Source: Duganella rivi (lineage in GTDB: Bacteria > Pseudomonadota > Gammaproteobacteria > Burkholderiales > Burkholderiaceae_D). Taken from it: a stretch of DNA of 64,000 nt. Below the pieces are notes generated by a model. The model was not told where the DNA came from and searched no databases. It worked only from the letters and a program-made list of their open reading frames with translations. The stretch lies in the NCBI RefSeq assembly GCF_009857435.1, contig NZ_WWCK01000008.1:278001-342000 (forward strand), given 5' to 3'. Below are positions 10,851 to 19,414 of this stretch, in pieces. Position numbers and translations under genes: made by a program. How positions within the stretch are numbered: position 1 is the first letter of the stretch; the number at the start of each line of letters is the position of its first letter.

Positions 10851-12509
10851 TTGAAAAAAACCATGCTCGTAATGTCGCTGATCGCGGCGTTTTCGACCGC
10901 CGCCGCGCAGGCAGCAAACGGCCCTGAGATCGACGCAAAACGTCTGTCGCAAGATGTCAAAGTATTGGCATCGGATGAATTCGAAGGCCGCGGCCCGAAC
11001 ACCGCCGGTGAAGTGAAAACCGTCGACTACCTGATCGCGCAATTCAAGGCCGCCGGCCTGCAGCCGGGCGGTGATCTGGTCAAAGGCCAGCGCGCGTGGA
11101 CGCAAGACGTGCCGCTGGGCCGCTTTGAAATCAAGGGCCCGGTGAAGCTCAGCGTCAGCGACGGCAAGACCGTGCAGGAACTGAAGCAGGGCGACGATCT
11201 GGCCGTGCGCGCCGCCATGAACGGTTCCAAGCTGGTCGACTTCAAGAACGCACCGCTGGTATTCGTCGGTTACGGCGTCACCGCGCCTGAGCGCAAGTGG
11301 GACGACTTCAAAGGCCAGGATCTGAAAGGCAAGCTGGCCGTGGTACTGATCAACGACCCGGACTTCGAAACCGGCGCCGGCGATTTCGGCGGCAAGGCCA
11401 TGACTTACTACGGCCGCTGGACTTACAAGTATGAAGAGATGGCGCGCCGCGGCGCGCTGGGCACCATCATCGTGCACGAAACCGCACCGGCATCGTACGG
11501 CTGGAACACGGTGAAGAACTCCAACACCAACGTCATGTACGACATCGTGCGCAAGAAACCATCGGAAGCGCACGCACCGATGGAAGCGTGGATTCAGCGC
11601 GATCTGGCAGTGGAACTGTTCAAGCGCGGCGGCCTTGATTTCGAAGCGCTGAAGAAGCAAGCGCAAACGCGCGACTTCAAACCGGCTGAATTGAAAGGCG
11701 TTACGCTGTCGGCTAACTACGCGGTGGATGCACAAGTCATCACCTCGAAGAACGTGGTCGCCCGCGTAGTCGGCGCCAAGAAGCCGAATGAAACCGTGAT
11801 CTATAGCGGTCACTGGGATCACCTCGGCGTAGGCCTGCCTGACGCGAAAGGCGACAAGATCTACAACGGCGCCATCGACAACGGCACCGGCATCGCCGCG
11901 CTGCTGGAACTGGCGCGCGCTTACGGCAAAGCGCCTGCACCGGCACGTAGCGTGGTGTTCCTCGCGGTGACGGCTGAAGAAAAAGGCCTGCTGGGTTCCG
12001 AGTACTACTCGGCTAATCCGGTGTATCCACTGGCGACCACCGTCGGCGTGATCAACATGGACGCCCTGAGCCCGAACGGCCCGACCCGCAACTTCACCAT
12101 CTCCGGCAGCGCCAAGCTGGATCTGCTGGATCAACTGATCGCCAAGGCCAAGCAGTACAACCTGGCTTACACGCCAGATCCGCTGCCGGAAGCTGGTCAC
12201 TTCTTCCGTTCGGATCACTTCCCGTTCGCCAAGCGCGGCGTACCCGCCATCTCGTATGGTTCGGGTAATGATCTGGTGAACGGTGGCGTGGAAGCTGGCC
12301 GCAAGGAAGAAGAGGCCTACACCACCAACAACTACCACCAGCCGTCCGACGAGTGGAGCGCCGATTGGAGCTTCACCGGCATGGCGCACGATCTGGGCAT
12401 GTTGTATTCGCTGGGCCGCGATCTGGCCGACTCGAAGGCTTGGCCTAACTGGTCTAAGGATGCCGAGTTCCGCGCTGCGCGCGACGCTAGCGCTGCTCAG
12501 CGCAAGTAA
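10851..12509 (+). CDS. Secreted M28 family zinc metallopeptidase with PA domain
   Basis: A 552-residue aminopeptidase-like enzyme. I chose a TTG start at 10851 because GAGGGAGA (10838-10845) sits just upstream and the product then starts with a compact signal peptide (KKTMLVMSLIAAF...AAAQA). A PA domain lies in the middle. The M28 zinc motifs follow: GHWDHLG, AIDNGTGIAALLEL, AVTAEEKGLLGSEYY and SDHFPFAKRGVPA. It is predicted to be periplasmic or secreted and to cleave N-terminal residues from peptides. The ccmA gene starts only 6 bp after its stop, which would put it at the head of the cytochrome maturation transcript. Confidence 0.92.
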   Translation: MKKTMLVMSLIAAFSTAAAQAANGPEIDAKRLSQDVKVLASDEFEGRGPNTAGEVKTVDYLIAQFKAAGLQPGGDLVKGQRAWTQDVPLGRFEIKGPVKLSVSDGKTVQELKQGDDLAVRAAMNGSKLVDFKNAPLVFVGYGVTAPERKWDDFKGQDLKGKLAVVLINDPDFETGAGDFGGKAMTYYGRWTYKYEEMARRGALGTIIVHETAPASYGWNTVKNSNTNVMYDIVRKKPSEAHAPMEAWIQRDLAVELFKRGGLDFEALKKQAQTRDFKPAELKGVTLSANYAVDAQVITSKNVVARVVGAKKPNETVIYSGHWDHLGVGLPDAKGDKIYNGAIDNGTGIAALLELARAYGKAPAPARSVVFLAVTAEEKGLLGSEYYSANPVYPLATTVGVINMDALSPNGPTRNFTISGSAKLDLLDQLIAKAKQYNLAYTPDPLPEAGHFFRSDHFPFAKRGVPAISYGSGNDLVNGGVEAGRKEEEAYTTNNYHQPSDEWSADWSFTGMAHDLGMLYSLGRDLADSKAWPNWSKDAEFRAARDASAAQRK

Positions 12510-12515
12510 GCCGCG

Positions 12516-13151
12516 ATGACGCTACAAGCCCTCGACCTTTGCTGCGTTCGCGGAGAACGCCGCTTGTTCAGGGGCTTGTCGTTATCGCTGGAAGCAGGGC
12601 AGGCGCTGCGCGTGCGCGGCGCCAATGGCAGCGGCAAGACCACTTTGCTGCGTACCTTGGCCGGTTTGACGCATGCTGAATCGGGTGAGGTGCGCTGGCG
12701 GGGACGCAGCATCGCCGCTTGCCGCGATACGTATCACAGCCAGATGATTTATCTGGGCCATGCGGCGGCCGTCAAAGACGATTTGCTGGCGTGGGAAAAT
12801 TTGGTCTATGCAGCGCGTCTCAATGGCCGTGCGCTAGACCGCAGCGCAGCTGAACAGTCACTGGCTGCATTGGGCTTGGGCCGCGCGGCGCAACTGCCGG
12901 CGCGATCGCTGTCGCAAGGGCAGCGCAAGCGTTTGTCTTTAGCGCGCTTGCACGGCGCGGAAGGCGAGGCTGCGCCGCTGTGGATTTTGGACGAGCCATT
13001 CAACGCGCTCGATCAAGATGCCGTCGCAGCGCTGTGCAGCACACTCGATCAGCACTTCGCCAGCGGCGGCATGCTGGTCTACACCACGCACACTGACCTC
13101 GCGCTGCAACCGGCGCAGGCGCTGGAATTAAATTTGGATCGCAAGCCATGA
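12516..13151 (+). CDS. ccmA: Heme exporter ATP-binding protein CcmA
   Basis: A 211-residue ABC ATPase of the CcmABCD complex, which uses ATP to release holo-CcmE. Walker A is GANGSGKTTLLR, the signature is LSQGQRKRLSLARL and Walker B is LWILDEPFNALD. The length is normal for CcmA. It overlaps ccmB by 4 bp and begins the uninterrupted ccm operon. Confidence 0.95.
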   Translation: MTLQALDLCCVRGERRLFRGLSLSLEAGQALRVRGANGSGKTTLLRTLAGLTHAESGEVRWRGRSIAACRDTYHSQMIYLGHAAAVKDDLLAWENLVYAARLNGRALDRSAAEQSLAALGLGRAAQLPARSLSQGQRKRLSLARLHGAEGEAAPLWILDEPFNALDQDAVAALCSTLDQHFASGGMLVYTTHTDLALQPAQALELNLDRKP

Positions 13152-13804
13152 TGCGCGCCTTCCTTGGCGTGATCCGCCGCGACCTGCTGCTCGCGCTGCG
13201 CAACCGCGCGGACGTGCTGTCCTCGGTTTTCTTCTTCATCATCGTCGCCGCACTCGCGCCGCTGGGGCTGGGCCCTGAGCCGGCGATGCTGCGCACCATC
13301 GGCCCCGGCATGCTGTGGATCGCAGCGTTGCTAGCCTCCATGCTGGCGTTGCACCGCCTGTTCGCCCAAGACCATGCCGACGGCACTCTTGAACAACTCC
13401 TCCTGTCGCCGGAACCAGCCACCCTGCTGGTGGCCGGAAAAATCCTCGCACACTGGCTAACCACCGGCATCCCGCTCATCATCCTATCGCCGCTATTGGC
13501 GCTGCAATTCGGCCTGCCCGCCAAACAAGTCCTCATCCTGATGGCCAGCCTTTTACTCGGCACACCGATCCTCAGTTTGATCGGCGCCATCGGCGCAGCA
13601 CTCACACTTGGAGTGCGCGGTGGCGGTGTCCTGATTGCGTTATTAGTTTTGCCACTCTACGTTCCGATCCTGATTTTCGGCGCCGGTGCAGCTGTGGCGT
13701 CAGATCCACAATCGCATTTATTTTTACTGGGAGGCCTGCTGGCAGCCGCATTAGCACTGGCTCCGTGGGCCACGGCGGCGGCTTTGCGCATTGCACAAGA
13801 GTGA
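13148..13804 (+). CDS. ccmB: Heme exporter permease CcmB
   Basis: A 218-residue inner-membrane protein with six hydrophobic segments, partner of CcmA. Recognisable CcmB stretches include DHADGTLEQLLLSPEP and AHWLTTGIPLIILSPLLALQ. Its 4-bp overlap with ccmA and its place before ccmC fit the family order. Confidence 0.94.
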   Translation: MMRAFLGVIRRDLLLALRNRADVLSSVFFFIIVAALAPLGLGPEPAMLRTIGPGMLWIAALLASMLALHRLFAQDHADGTLEQLLLSPEPATLLVAGKILAHWLTTGIPLIILSPLLALQFGLPAKQVLILMASLLLGTPILSLIGAIGAALTLGVRGGGVLIALLVLPLYVPILIFGAGAAVASDPQSHLFLLGGLLAAALALAPWATAAALRIAQE

Positions 13805-13818
13805 ACACTGTTGATACA

Positions 13819-14559
13819 ATGTCCACAATGAAAACCAGCCTGCTTTATCGCTACGCCTCACCGCAGCAGTTCTATCCATTAGCGGGCAAATTGATCCCAT
13901 GGCTGGCCGCACTTGCAGTCCTGCTGACCGCCGCCGGCTTATACGTCGGCCTCATACTCGCTCCCACCGACTGGCAACAAGGCGACTCCTACCGCATCAT
14001 CTACGTTCACGTGCCGGCCGCATGGATGTCGATGGTGATCTATTTGGCGATGGCATTCTGGGCCGGCCTGGGTCTCATCATGAACACGCGATTGTCATCG
14101 ATGATGGCCAGCGCGCTCGCACCAACAGGCGCCATGTTCACCGTACTGGCCCTGTGGACTGGCGCGCTGTGGGGCAAGCCGACGTGGGGCGCATGGTGGG
14201 TGTGGGACGCGCGCCTGACTTCCGAATTAATCCTGCTGTTCCTCTACATCGGTTTCATGACCCTGCAATCGGCTATCACCGACGCGCGCCGCGCCGACCG
14301 CGCAGGCGCCGTGCTGGCACTGGTCGGCGTGGTGAATATCCCGATCATCTACTTCTCGGTCAAATGGTGGAACACTTTGCACCAAGGCGCCTCCGTCAGC
14401 CTGACCGCCGCACCCAGCATGGCGACCGTGATGTTGACCGGGATGCTGCTGGTGACGCTGGGCGCATGGGCCTATGCCTTCGCCGCCGCACTGGCGCGCC
14501 TGCGCTGCATCATCCTCGAACGCGAGAAACGCAGCGCGTGGATCAAGGAGGCGGCATGA
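13819..14559 (+). CDS. ccmC: Heme exporter permease CcmC
   Basis: A 246-residue six-helix membrane protein that presents heme to CcmE. It carries the tryptophan-rich WGAWWVWDARLT motif and the periplasmic His residues of the family (YVHVPAAWMS, TLHQGASV). The start is not certain: ATG at 13819 and ATG at 13828 are both possible, and neither has a strong ribosome site. An in-frame upstream extension inside ccmB is unlikely. Confidence 0.94.
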   Translation: MSTMKTSLLYRYASPQQFYPLAGKLIPWLAALAVLLTAAGLYVGLILAPTDWQQGDSYRIIYVHVPAAWMSMVIYLAMAFWAGLGLIMNTRLSSMMASALAPTGAMFTVLALWTGALWGKPTWGAWWVWDARLTSELILLFLYIGFMTLQSAITDARRADRAGAVLALVGVVNIPIIYFSVKWWNTLHQGASVSLTAAPSMATVMLTGMLLVTLGAWAYAFAAALARLRCIILEREKRSAWIKEAA

Positions 14560-14714
14560 GCGAATGGCTGCACATGGGCGGATACGGCTTGTACGTGTGG
14601 GGCTCGATCGGCGCTTCGCTGCTGCTGCCGCTGTGCGAGTTCGCGGCCCTGCGCCTGCGCCGCCGCGCCGCGCTGGAACAACTGAAGCGTCAACAGGATC
14701 ACGATGAAACCTAG
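14556..14714 (+). CDS. ccmD: Heme exporter protein CcmD
   Basis: A 52-residue single-pass membrane protein. It reads MSEWLHMGGYGLYVWGS, a hydrophobic helix and then the basic, charged tail RLRRRAALEQLKRQ. That is the CcmD pattern: a conserved GGY start, one helix and a cytoplasmic basic tail. CcmD is needed to release holo-CcmE from CcmABC. AAGGAGG precedes it, and it overlaps the ends of ccmC and ccmE. Confidence 0.92.
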   Translation: MSEWLHMGGYGLYVWGSIGASLLLPLCEFAALRLRRRAALEQLKRQQDHDET

Positions 14715-15141
14715 ACAAAAGCGCCTCGCGCTAGTGGCGGCGGGCCTGGCCCTGTTGGCGCTGGCGGCGTGGCTGATCTCGTCCGCCTTCCAGAAAAATC
14801 TCGTGTTCTCGGTGACGCCGAGCGAGGTGCTGGCTAGCCCGGATCGCGCGCGCAATCTGCGCATGGGCGGCTTGGTGGAGAAGGGCAGCTTGCGCCGCGA
14901 AGGCGATGGCGTGACGGTGGACTTCATCATCACCGACATGGTGCAGCGCGTGCCGGTGCGTTACAGCGGCATCCTGCCTGACCTGTTCAAGGAAGGCAAA
15001 GGCGCGGTCGTGCAGGGTAAGCTGGACGCAGACGGCGTCTTCACCGCCACCGAGGTGCTGGCCAAGCACGATGAAAACTATATGCCGCCGGACGCCGCGC
15101 GCGCACTGAAAGAGGCCGCCGAGGCCAAGGACAAGAAATGA
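14704..15141 (+). CDS. ccmE: Periplasmic heme chaperone CcmE
   Basis: A 145-residue protein with one N-terminal membrane anchor and a periplasmic OB-fold domain. The heme-binding histidine is His122 in AKHDENYMPP, the classic HxxxY form, so heme attaches covalently before transfer to apocytochromes. Its start lies inside the last codons of ccmD. Confidence 0.95.
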   Translation: MKPRQKRLALVAAGLALLALAAWLISSAFQKNLVFSVTPSEVLASPDRARNLRMGGLVEKGSLRREGDGVTVDFIITDMVQRVPVRYSGILPDLFKEGKGAVVQGKLDADGVFTATEVLAKHDENYMPPDAARALKEAAEAKDKK

Positions 15142-17093
15142 TTCCAGAACTAGGTTCCTTCGCGCTGATGCTGGCGTTTTGCGTCGCGCTGCTGCAAGGC
15201 GTGATGCCGCTGGCTGCATCGCTGCGCCAAGGCTCGGCCTCCGCGTCGCGCTGGATGGCCGTCGCGCGTCCTGCTGCTTATGCGCAAGCCTTGCTGGTGA
15301 CCTTTGCCTTCGCCTGTCTGGTGCAAGCGTTCGTGGCGAATGACTTCACGGTGCTGTACGTAGCCTCGCATTCCAACACGCTGCTGCCGCTGCACTACCG
15401 CATCTCCGCCGTGTGGGGCGGGCACGAAGGCTCGCTGCTGTTATGGATTCAAATCCTCGTATTGTGGACTGCCGCCGTCGCCGCATTGAGCCGCCAACTG
15501 CCGGCCGAAGTGGTGGCCCGCGTGCTGGGCGTCATGGGCTTGATCAGCGTCGGCTTCCTGGCTTTCATCCTGTGGACTTCCAATCCATTCGAGCGCTTGC
15601 TGCCCGGCGCCGCAGAAGGACAAGACCTTAACCCGCTGCTGCAAGACATCGGCATGATCGCGCACCCGCCCTTGCTGTACATGGGCTACGTCGGCTTCTC
15701 GGTGGCGTTTGCATTTGCCATCGCCGCCTTGATCGGCGGCCAGCTGGACGCCGCGTGGGCGCGCTGGTCGCGTCCTTGGACGCTGGTGGCGTGGACCTTC
15801 ATGACGCTGGGGATTTTCCTCGGCAGCTTCTGGGCCTACTATGAATTGGGCTGGGGCGGCTGGTGGTTCTGGGACGCGGTGGAAAACGCGTCCTTCATGC
15901 CATGGCTGGTCGGCACGGCGCTGATCCACTCGCTGTCCGTGACTGAAAAACGCGGCAGCTTCAAAAACTGGACGGTGCTGCTGGCGATCATGGCGTTCGC
16001 GCTGTCGCTACTGGGTACCTTCCTCGTGCGCTCCGGCGTGCTGACTTCCGTTCATGCTTTCGCCACCGATCCAAAGCGCGGCTTATTCGTGCTGGTGTTC
16101 CTGGCGCTGGTGGTAGGTTCCTCGCTGCTGCTGTACGCATGGCGCGCGCCGCAAGTGGGACTGGGCGGCCGCTTCGCCATGTTCTCGCGCGAGTCGCTGC
16201 TGCTGACGAATAACGTGCTGCTGGTGGCTGCTGCCGGCACGGTGTTGCTTGGCACCTTGTATCCGCTGTTCCTCGACGCGCTGGGCATGGGGAAAATCTC
16301 GGTTGGCCCGCCGTACTTCGAAACTGTGTTCGTGCCGCTGATGGCGCCGATGCTGCTGCTGTTGGCCGCCGGCCCATTCCTGCGCTGGAAGCAGGCCGGC
16401 TTTAAAGATGTGCGCAGTCTGCGCTGGGTTGGCGTAGCGGCAGTGCTGCTGGCGCTGGCCGCCGCTTTTGCAGTCGGCATGTCGCCGCTGCTAGTAATGG
16501 GCCTCGCGCTGGCCGCGTGGATTTTGCTGGGCAGCGTATGGCATCTGCTGCAACGCCTGCGCGTGTTTGAAGATAACCATACGCGCTTCAGCCATCGCCT
16601 GTCTACGCTGCCGGGCAGCTATTGGGGCATGCTGATTGCGCACGCCGGCATCGGCGTATTCGTGATCGGCGTGACCCTGGTGAAGGGGCGCGAGATTTCA
16701 CACGATGTGCCGATGCAGAGCGGCGATATCCATCATGTGGGCGGCTACGATTTCCGCTTCGTCGGTTTGCAGAACGTGGAAGGCCCGAACTATTCTGCGG
16801 TGCGCGGCACGTTTGATGTCACGCGCGACGGTAAGCACATCACCACGCTGTTGCCGGAGAAGCGCCAGTTTGCATCCGGCGGCATGCCGATGACGGAAGC
16901 GGCGATTAACCGCGGCCCAACGCGCGACCTGTATCTGGCGCTCGGCGAAGAGGTCAAACCGGGTAGCTGGATCGTGCGTATTCAGCACAAGCCTTTCGTG
17001 GCGTGGATTTGGACAGGTGCGCTGTTGATCGCGTTCGGCGGCCTGTTGGCGGCGCTGGACAAGCGTTATCGTCTGAAGAAAGGCAAGGCATGA
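15138..17093 (+). CDS. ccmF: Cytochrome c-type biogenesis protein CcmF
   Basis: A 651-residue polytopic subunit of the heme ligation complex. The WWD motif is clear (GWGGWWFWDAVENASFMPWL), together with the conserved HSNTLLPLHYRISAVWGGHEGS and IAHPPLLYMGYVG regions that carry heme-ligand histidines. With CcmH and CcmI it attaches heme to the CXXCH motifs of apocytochromes, including those encoded just downstream. Confidence 0.96.
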   Translation: MIPELGSFALMLAFCVALLQGVMPLAASLRQGSASASRWMAVARPAAYAQALLVTFAFACLVQAFVANDFTVLYVASHSNTLLPLHYRISAVWGGHEGSLLLWIQILVLWTAAVAALSRQLPAEVVARVLGVMGLISVGFLAFILWTSNPFERLLPGAAEGQDLNPLLQDIGMIAHPPLLYMGYVGFSVAFAFAIAALIGGQLDAAWARWSRPWTLVAWTFMTLGIFLGSFWAYYELGWGGWWFWDAVENASFMPWLVGTALIHSLSVTEKRGSFKNWTVLLAIMAFALSLLGTFLVRSGVLTSVHAFATDPKRGLFVLVFLALVVGSSLLLYAWRAPQVGLGGRFAMFSRESLLLTNNVLLVAAAGTVLLGTLYPLFLDALGMGKISVGPPYFETVFVPLMAPMLLLLAAGPFLRWKQAGFKDVRSLRWVGVAAVLLALAAAFAVGMSPLLVMGLALAAWILLGSVWHLLQRLRVFEDNHTRFSHRLSTLPGSYWGMLIAHAGIGVFVIGVTLVKGREISHDVPMQSGDIHHVGGYDFRFVGLQNVEGPNYSAVRGTFDVTRDGKHITTLLPEKRQFASGGMPMTEAAINRGPTRDLYLALGEEVKPGSWIVRIQHKPFVAWIWTGALLIAFGGLLAALDKRYRLKKGKA

Positions 17094-17629
17094 AGCGCTT
17101 TATTCTGCCGCTAGGCGTGTTCGTTGCGCTGCTGGGATTCTTGTGGGTAGGCTTGCGCCTCAATCCGCGCGAGGTGCCGTCGCCGTTGATCGATAAACCA
17201 GCGCCGGCGTTTGCGCTGGCCCAGTTGCATGTGCCTGAGCGTCAGATCGGCACGCGCGATATGGCGGGACAGGTGTGGATTTTGAATGTGTGGGCATCAT
17301 GGTGCGTGGCTTGCCGTCAGGAGCATCCGGTGCTGATGGAGATGGCGCGCATGAAGCTCGCGCCTATCGTCGGCTTGAATTACAAGGACAATCGCGACGA
17401 AGGCATCGCCAATTTGCAGCGCGCGGGCGATCCGTATGTGGTGTCGGCATTTGACCAGGATGGCCGCGTGGGTATTGATTACGGCGTGTACGGCGTGCCG
17501 GAGACGTTTGTGATCGATAAGCGCGGCGTGATTCGCTATAAGCAGATTGGTATTATGACGCCGGAAGTGGTGAGCAGCACGCTGATTCCGCTGATCGAGA
17601 AGTTGAACAGGGAGAGCGCTCATGGTTAA
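17090..17629 (+). CDS. ccmG: Thiol:disulfide interchange protein CcmG/DsbE
   Basis: A 179-residue membrane-anchored thioredoxin-fold protein. The active site is Cys72-Val-Ala-Cys75 in NVWASWCVACRQEHP, and the cis-proline loop is YGVYGVPETF. It keeps apocytochrome cysteines reduced for heme ligation. I chose the ATG at 17090, which overlaps the stop of ccmF. Confidence 0.95.
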   Translation: MKRFILPLGVFVALLGFLWVGLRLNPREVPSPLIDKPAPAFALAQLHVPERQIGTRDMAGQVWILNVWASWCVACRQEHPVLMEMARMKLAPIVGLNYKDNRDEGIANLQRAGDPYVVSAFDQDGRVGIDYGVYGVPETFVIDKRGVIRYKQIGIMTPEVVSSTLIPLIEKLNRESAHG

Positions 17630-18062
17630 GCTGATTGCGGCTTTGATGATGGCGCTGGCCTTGGCGGCGCAGGCTGAAACGGATTTGGATAAGCGCGCAG
17701 CGGCGCTGGAAGAAGAGCTGCGCTGCCTGGTTTGCCAGAACCAGACCATCGCGGATTCGCACGCCGGCTTGGCTGCGGACTTGCGGCGCGAGGTGCGCGA
17801 GCAGCTGGCGCAGGGCAAGTCGGAGCAGGAGGTGTTGGACTTCATGGTGCAGCGATATGGCGATTTTGTGCTGTATCGGCCGCCGGTGAAATCGACTACC
17901 TGGCTGTTGTGGTTTGGACCGTTCTTGTTATTGGCTGCGGGGGCGGTGCTGCTGGTATCGCGGCTGCGGGCTGCGCGATCGCGTGCGGCCGAGCCGTCGC
18001 CGTCGGAAGAGGAATTGGCGCGCGCTCGTGCGCTGCTGGATAACGACAAGGAGCAGCCATGA
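17622..18062 (+). CDS. ccmH: Cytochrome c-type biogenesis protein CcmH
   Basis: A 146-residue protein with a cleavable signal peptide (ALALAAQA), a three-helix domain with the redox motif LRCLVCQNQ (Cys35, Cys38), and one C-terminal membrane helix. It reduces the apocytochrome CXXCH disulfide together with CcmG. This is the short form, without TPRs; the TPR part is the separate downstream ccmI. Confidence 0.95.
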   Translation: MVKLIAALMMALALAAQAETDLDKRAAALEEELRCLVCQNQTIADSHAGLAADLRREVREQLAQGKSEQEVLDFMVQRYGDFVLYRPPVKSTTWLLWFGPFLLLAAGAVLLVSRLRAARSRAAEPSPSEEELARARALLDNDKEQP

Positions 18063-19303
18063 ACGGCTTCGTATTCGTGGCCGCCGTGATGTGCGCGCTG
18101 GTGTTGTGGCTGATCTTGCGTCCCTTATTGTCGCGCCGTGATGCGGCGGTCGCGCCGCAAGCGGATCAACTGAACCTCGCCGTCCTGCGCGACCAGCTGC
18201 GTGAATTGGAAGCAGACCGTGAGCAAGGTAGCATCGACGCCGCCGCCTACGCCGCCGCCCGCCGCGAACTTGAACAGCGCGTCGCCGAGGACGTACACCT
18301 CGCGCCCCGCGCAGGTACGCCGCCCGCCGCCGCGCCAGCGCCACGCTGGCAGGCTGCCGTGCTGTCGCTCGCGCTGATTGCGGGGGCGGGAACGCTGTAC
18401 GCCACGCTCGGCATGCCGCAGGCACTGACCGCGCCGGGAGCTGCGCCTGCCGTCGCTGGCGGCCAGGCGCTCGACCCACACACCAGCAACGAAGCCGAAG
18501 CCATGGTCGCCAAACTGGCCGAACGCATGGCGCGCGAGCCGCAAGACCCGAACGGCTGGGCGCTGCTGGCACGCTCGTACAGCGCCATGGGACGCTTCGT
18601 CGCCGCCAGCGGCGCCTACTCTCGCCTCATCGCTCTCATTCCCGACGACGCGCAAATTCTGTCCGACTACGCCGACGTCTTGGCCATGACGCAGAACCAA
18701 AAGCTGGCCGGTGAGCCGGAACGCCTGCTCAAACGCGCCCTCGCTGCCGATCCGAAAAACGTCAAAGCCCTGATCCTGTCAGGTGACGCCGCCTTCGAAC
18801 GCACCGACCTCGCCGCCGCCGCCGTCCACTGGCAAGCCGCCTTGGCCAACGCCACGCCCAACTCCGAATTCGCCCAAATGGCCCGCGACAACCTCGCCCA
18901 CATCGGCGCACCGGTTGGAGGCGCAGCCGCGACCCCGAGCGCCGCGCCGACGGCCGCACCAGCCGCCACCAGCATCAGCGGCGCCGTCGAACTGGATCCA
19001 TCCCTGCGCGCACAAGTAGGCGATAACGACACCGTCTTCATCGTCGCAAAAGCTGCCGACGGCCCGCGCTTCCCGCTCGCCGTGCTGCGCAAGCAGGTGC
19101 GCGACCTGCCGCTGCAATTCACCCTCGACGACACCATGGGCATGATGCCCGGCGTGACCTTGTCCCAGTTCGACAAGCTAATCGTCACCGCCCGCATCTC
19201 CAAAACCGGCAACGCCATCGCTGCTCCCGGCGATTTGGAATCGACTCCACAGCCCGCAAAACCGGGCCAAGCGCGCATACAGTTGCGTATAAGCCCCAAA
19301 TAA
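18059..19303 (+). CDS. ccmI: Cytochrome c-type biogenesis protein CcmI
   Basis: A 414-residue apocytochrome chaperone. It has two membrane segments (about 1-22 and 98-115) with a cytoplasmic loop between them, then a periplasmic TPR region (about 140-280) and a C-terminal beta-rich domain (about 310-414). CcmI binds apocytochrome C-termini and hands them to CcmF/H. An Ala/Pro/Thr-rich linker precedes the last domain. This is the last ccm gene; a 111-bp gap follows before the multiheme operon. Confidence 0.93.
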   Translation: MNGFVFVAAVMCALVLWLILRPLLSRRDAAVAPQADQLNLAVLRDQLRELEADREQGSIDAAAYAAARRELEQRVAEDVHLAPRAGTPPAAAPAPRWQAAVLSLALIAGAGTLYATLGMPQALTAPGAAPAVAGGQALDPHTSNEAEAMVAKLAERMAREPQDPNGWALLARSYSAMGRFVAASGAYSRLIALIPDDAQILSDYADVLAMTQNQKLAGEPERLLKRALAADPKNVKALILSGDAAFERTDLAAAAVHWQAALANATPNSEFAQMARDNLAHIGAPVGGAAATPSAAPTAAPAATSISGAVELDPSLRAQVGDNDTVFIVAKAADGPRFPLAVLRKQVRDLPLQFTLDDTMGMMPGVTLSQFDKLIVTARISKTGNAIAAPGDLESTPQPAKPGQARIQLRISPK

Positions 19304-19350
19304 AAATATCGCCAAATTTCCCATGCCGGAAAGTGTTAGACTGCCAGCAT

Positions 19351-19384
19351 ATAGTTGACTATTTGCAATGATAGTTAAATAAAC
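19351..19384 (+). promoter_or_regulatory. Candidate promoter/operator of the multiheme cytochrome operon
   Basis: ATAGTT occurs twice in the same direction (19351-19356 and 19371-19376), 20 bp apart, about two helical turns. The first copy overlaps TTGACT (19355-19360), a possible -35. TTGAC-N4-TGCAA (19355-19368) matches 7 of 10 bases of an FNR/ANR half-site pair. The region is AT-rich and unlike the flanking coding DNA. The -10 is unclear. Confidence 0.35.
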
Positions 19385-19414
19385 AGACACCAGCCCATCG
19401 CCAGAAGTCACCTT

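Noticed and set aside
19355..19368. A true FNR/ANR box
   Set aside because: Only 7 of 10 consensus positions match, so I list it only as a weak candidate and not as a called site.
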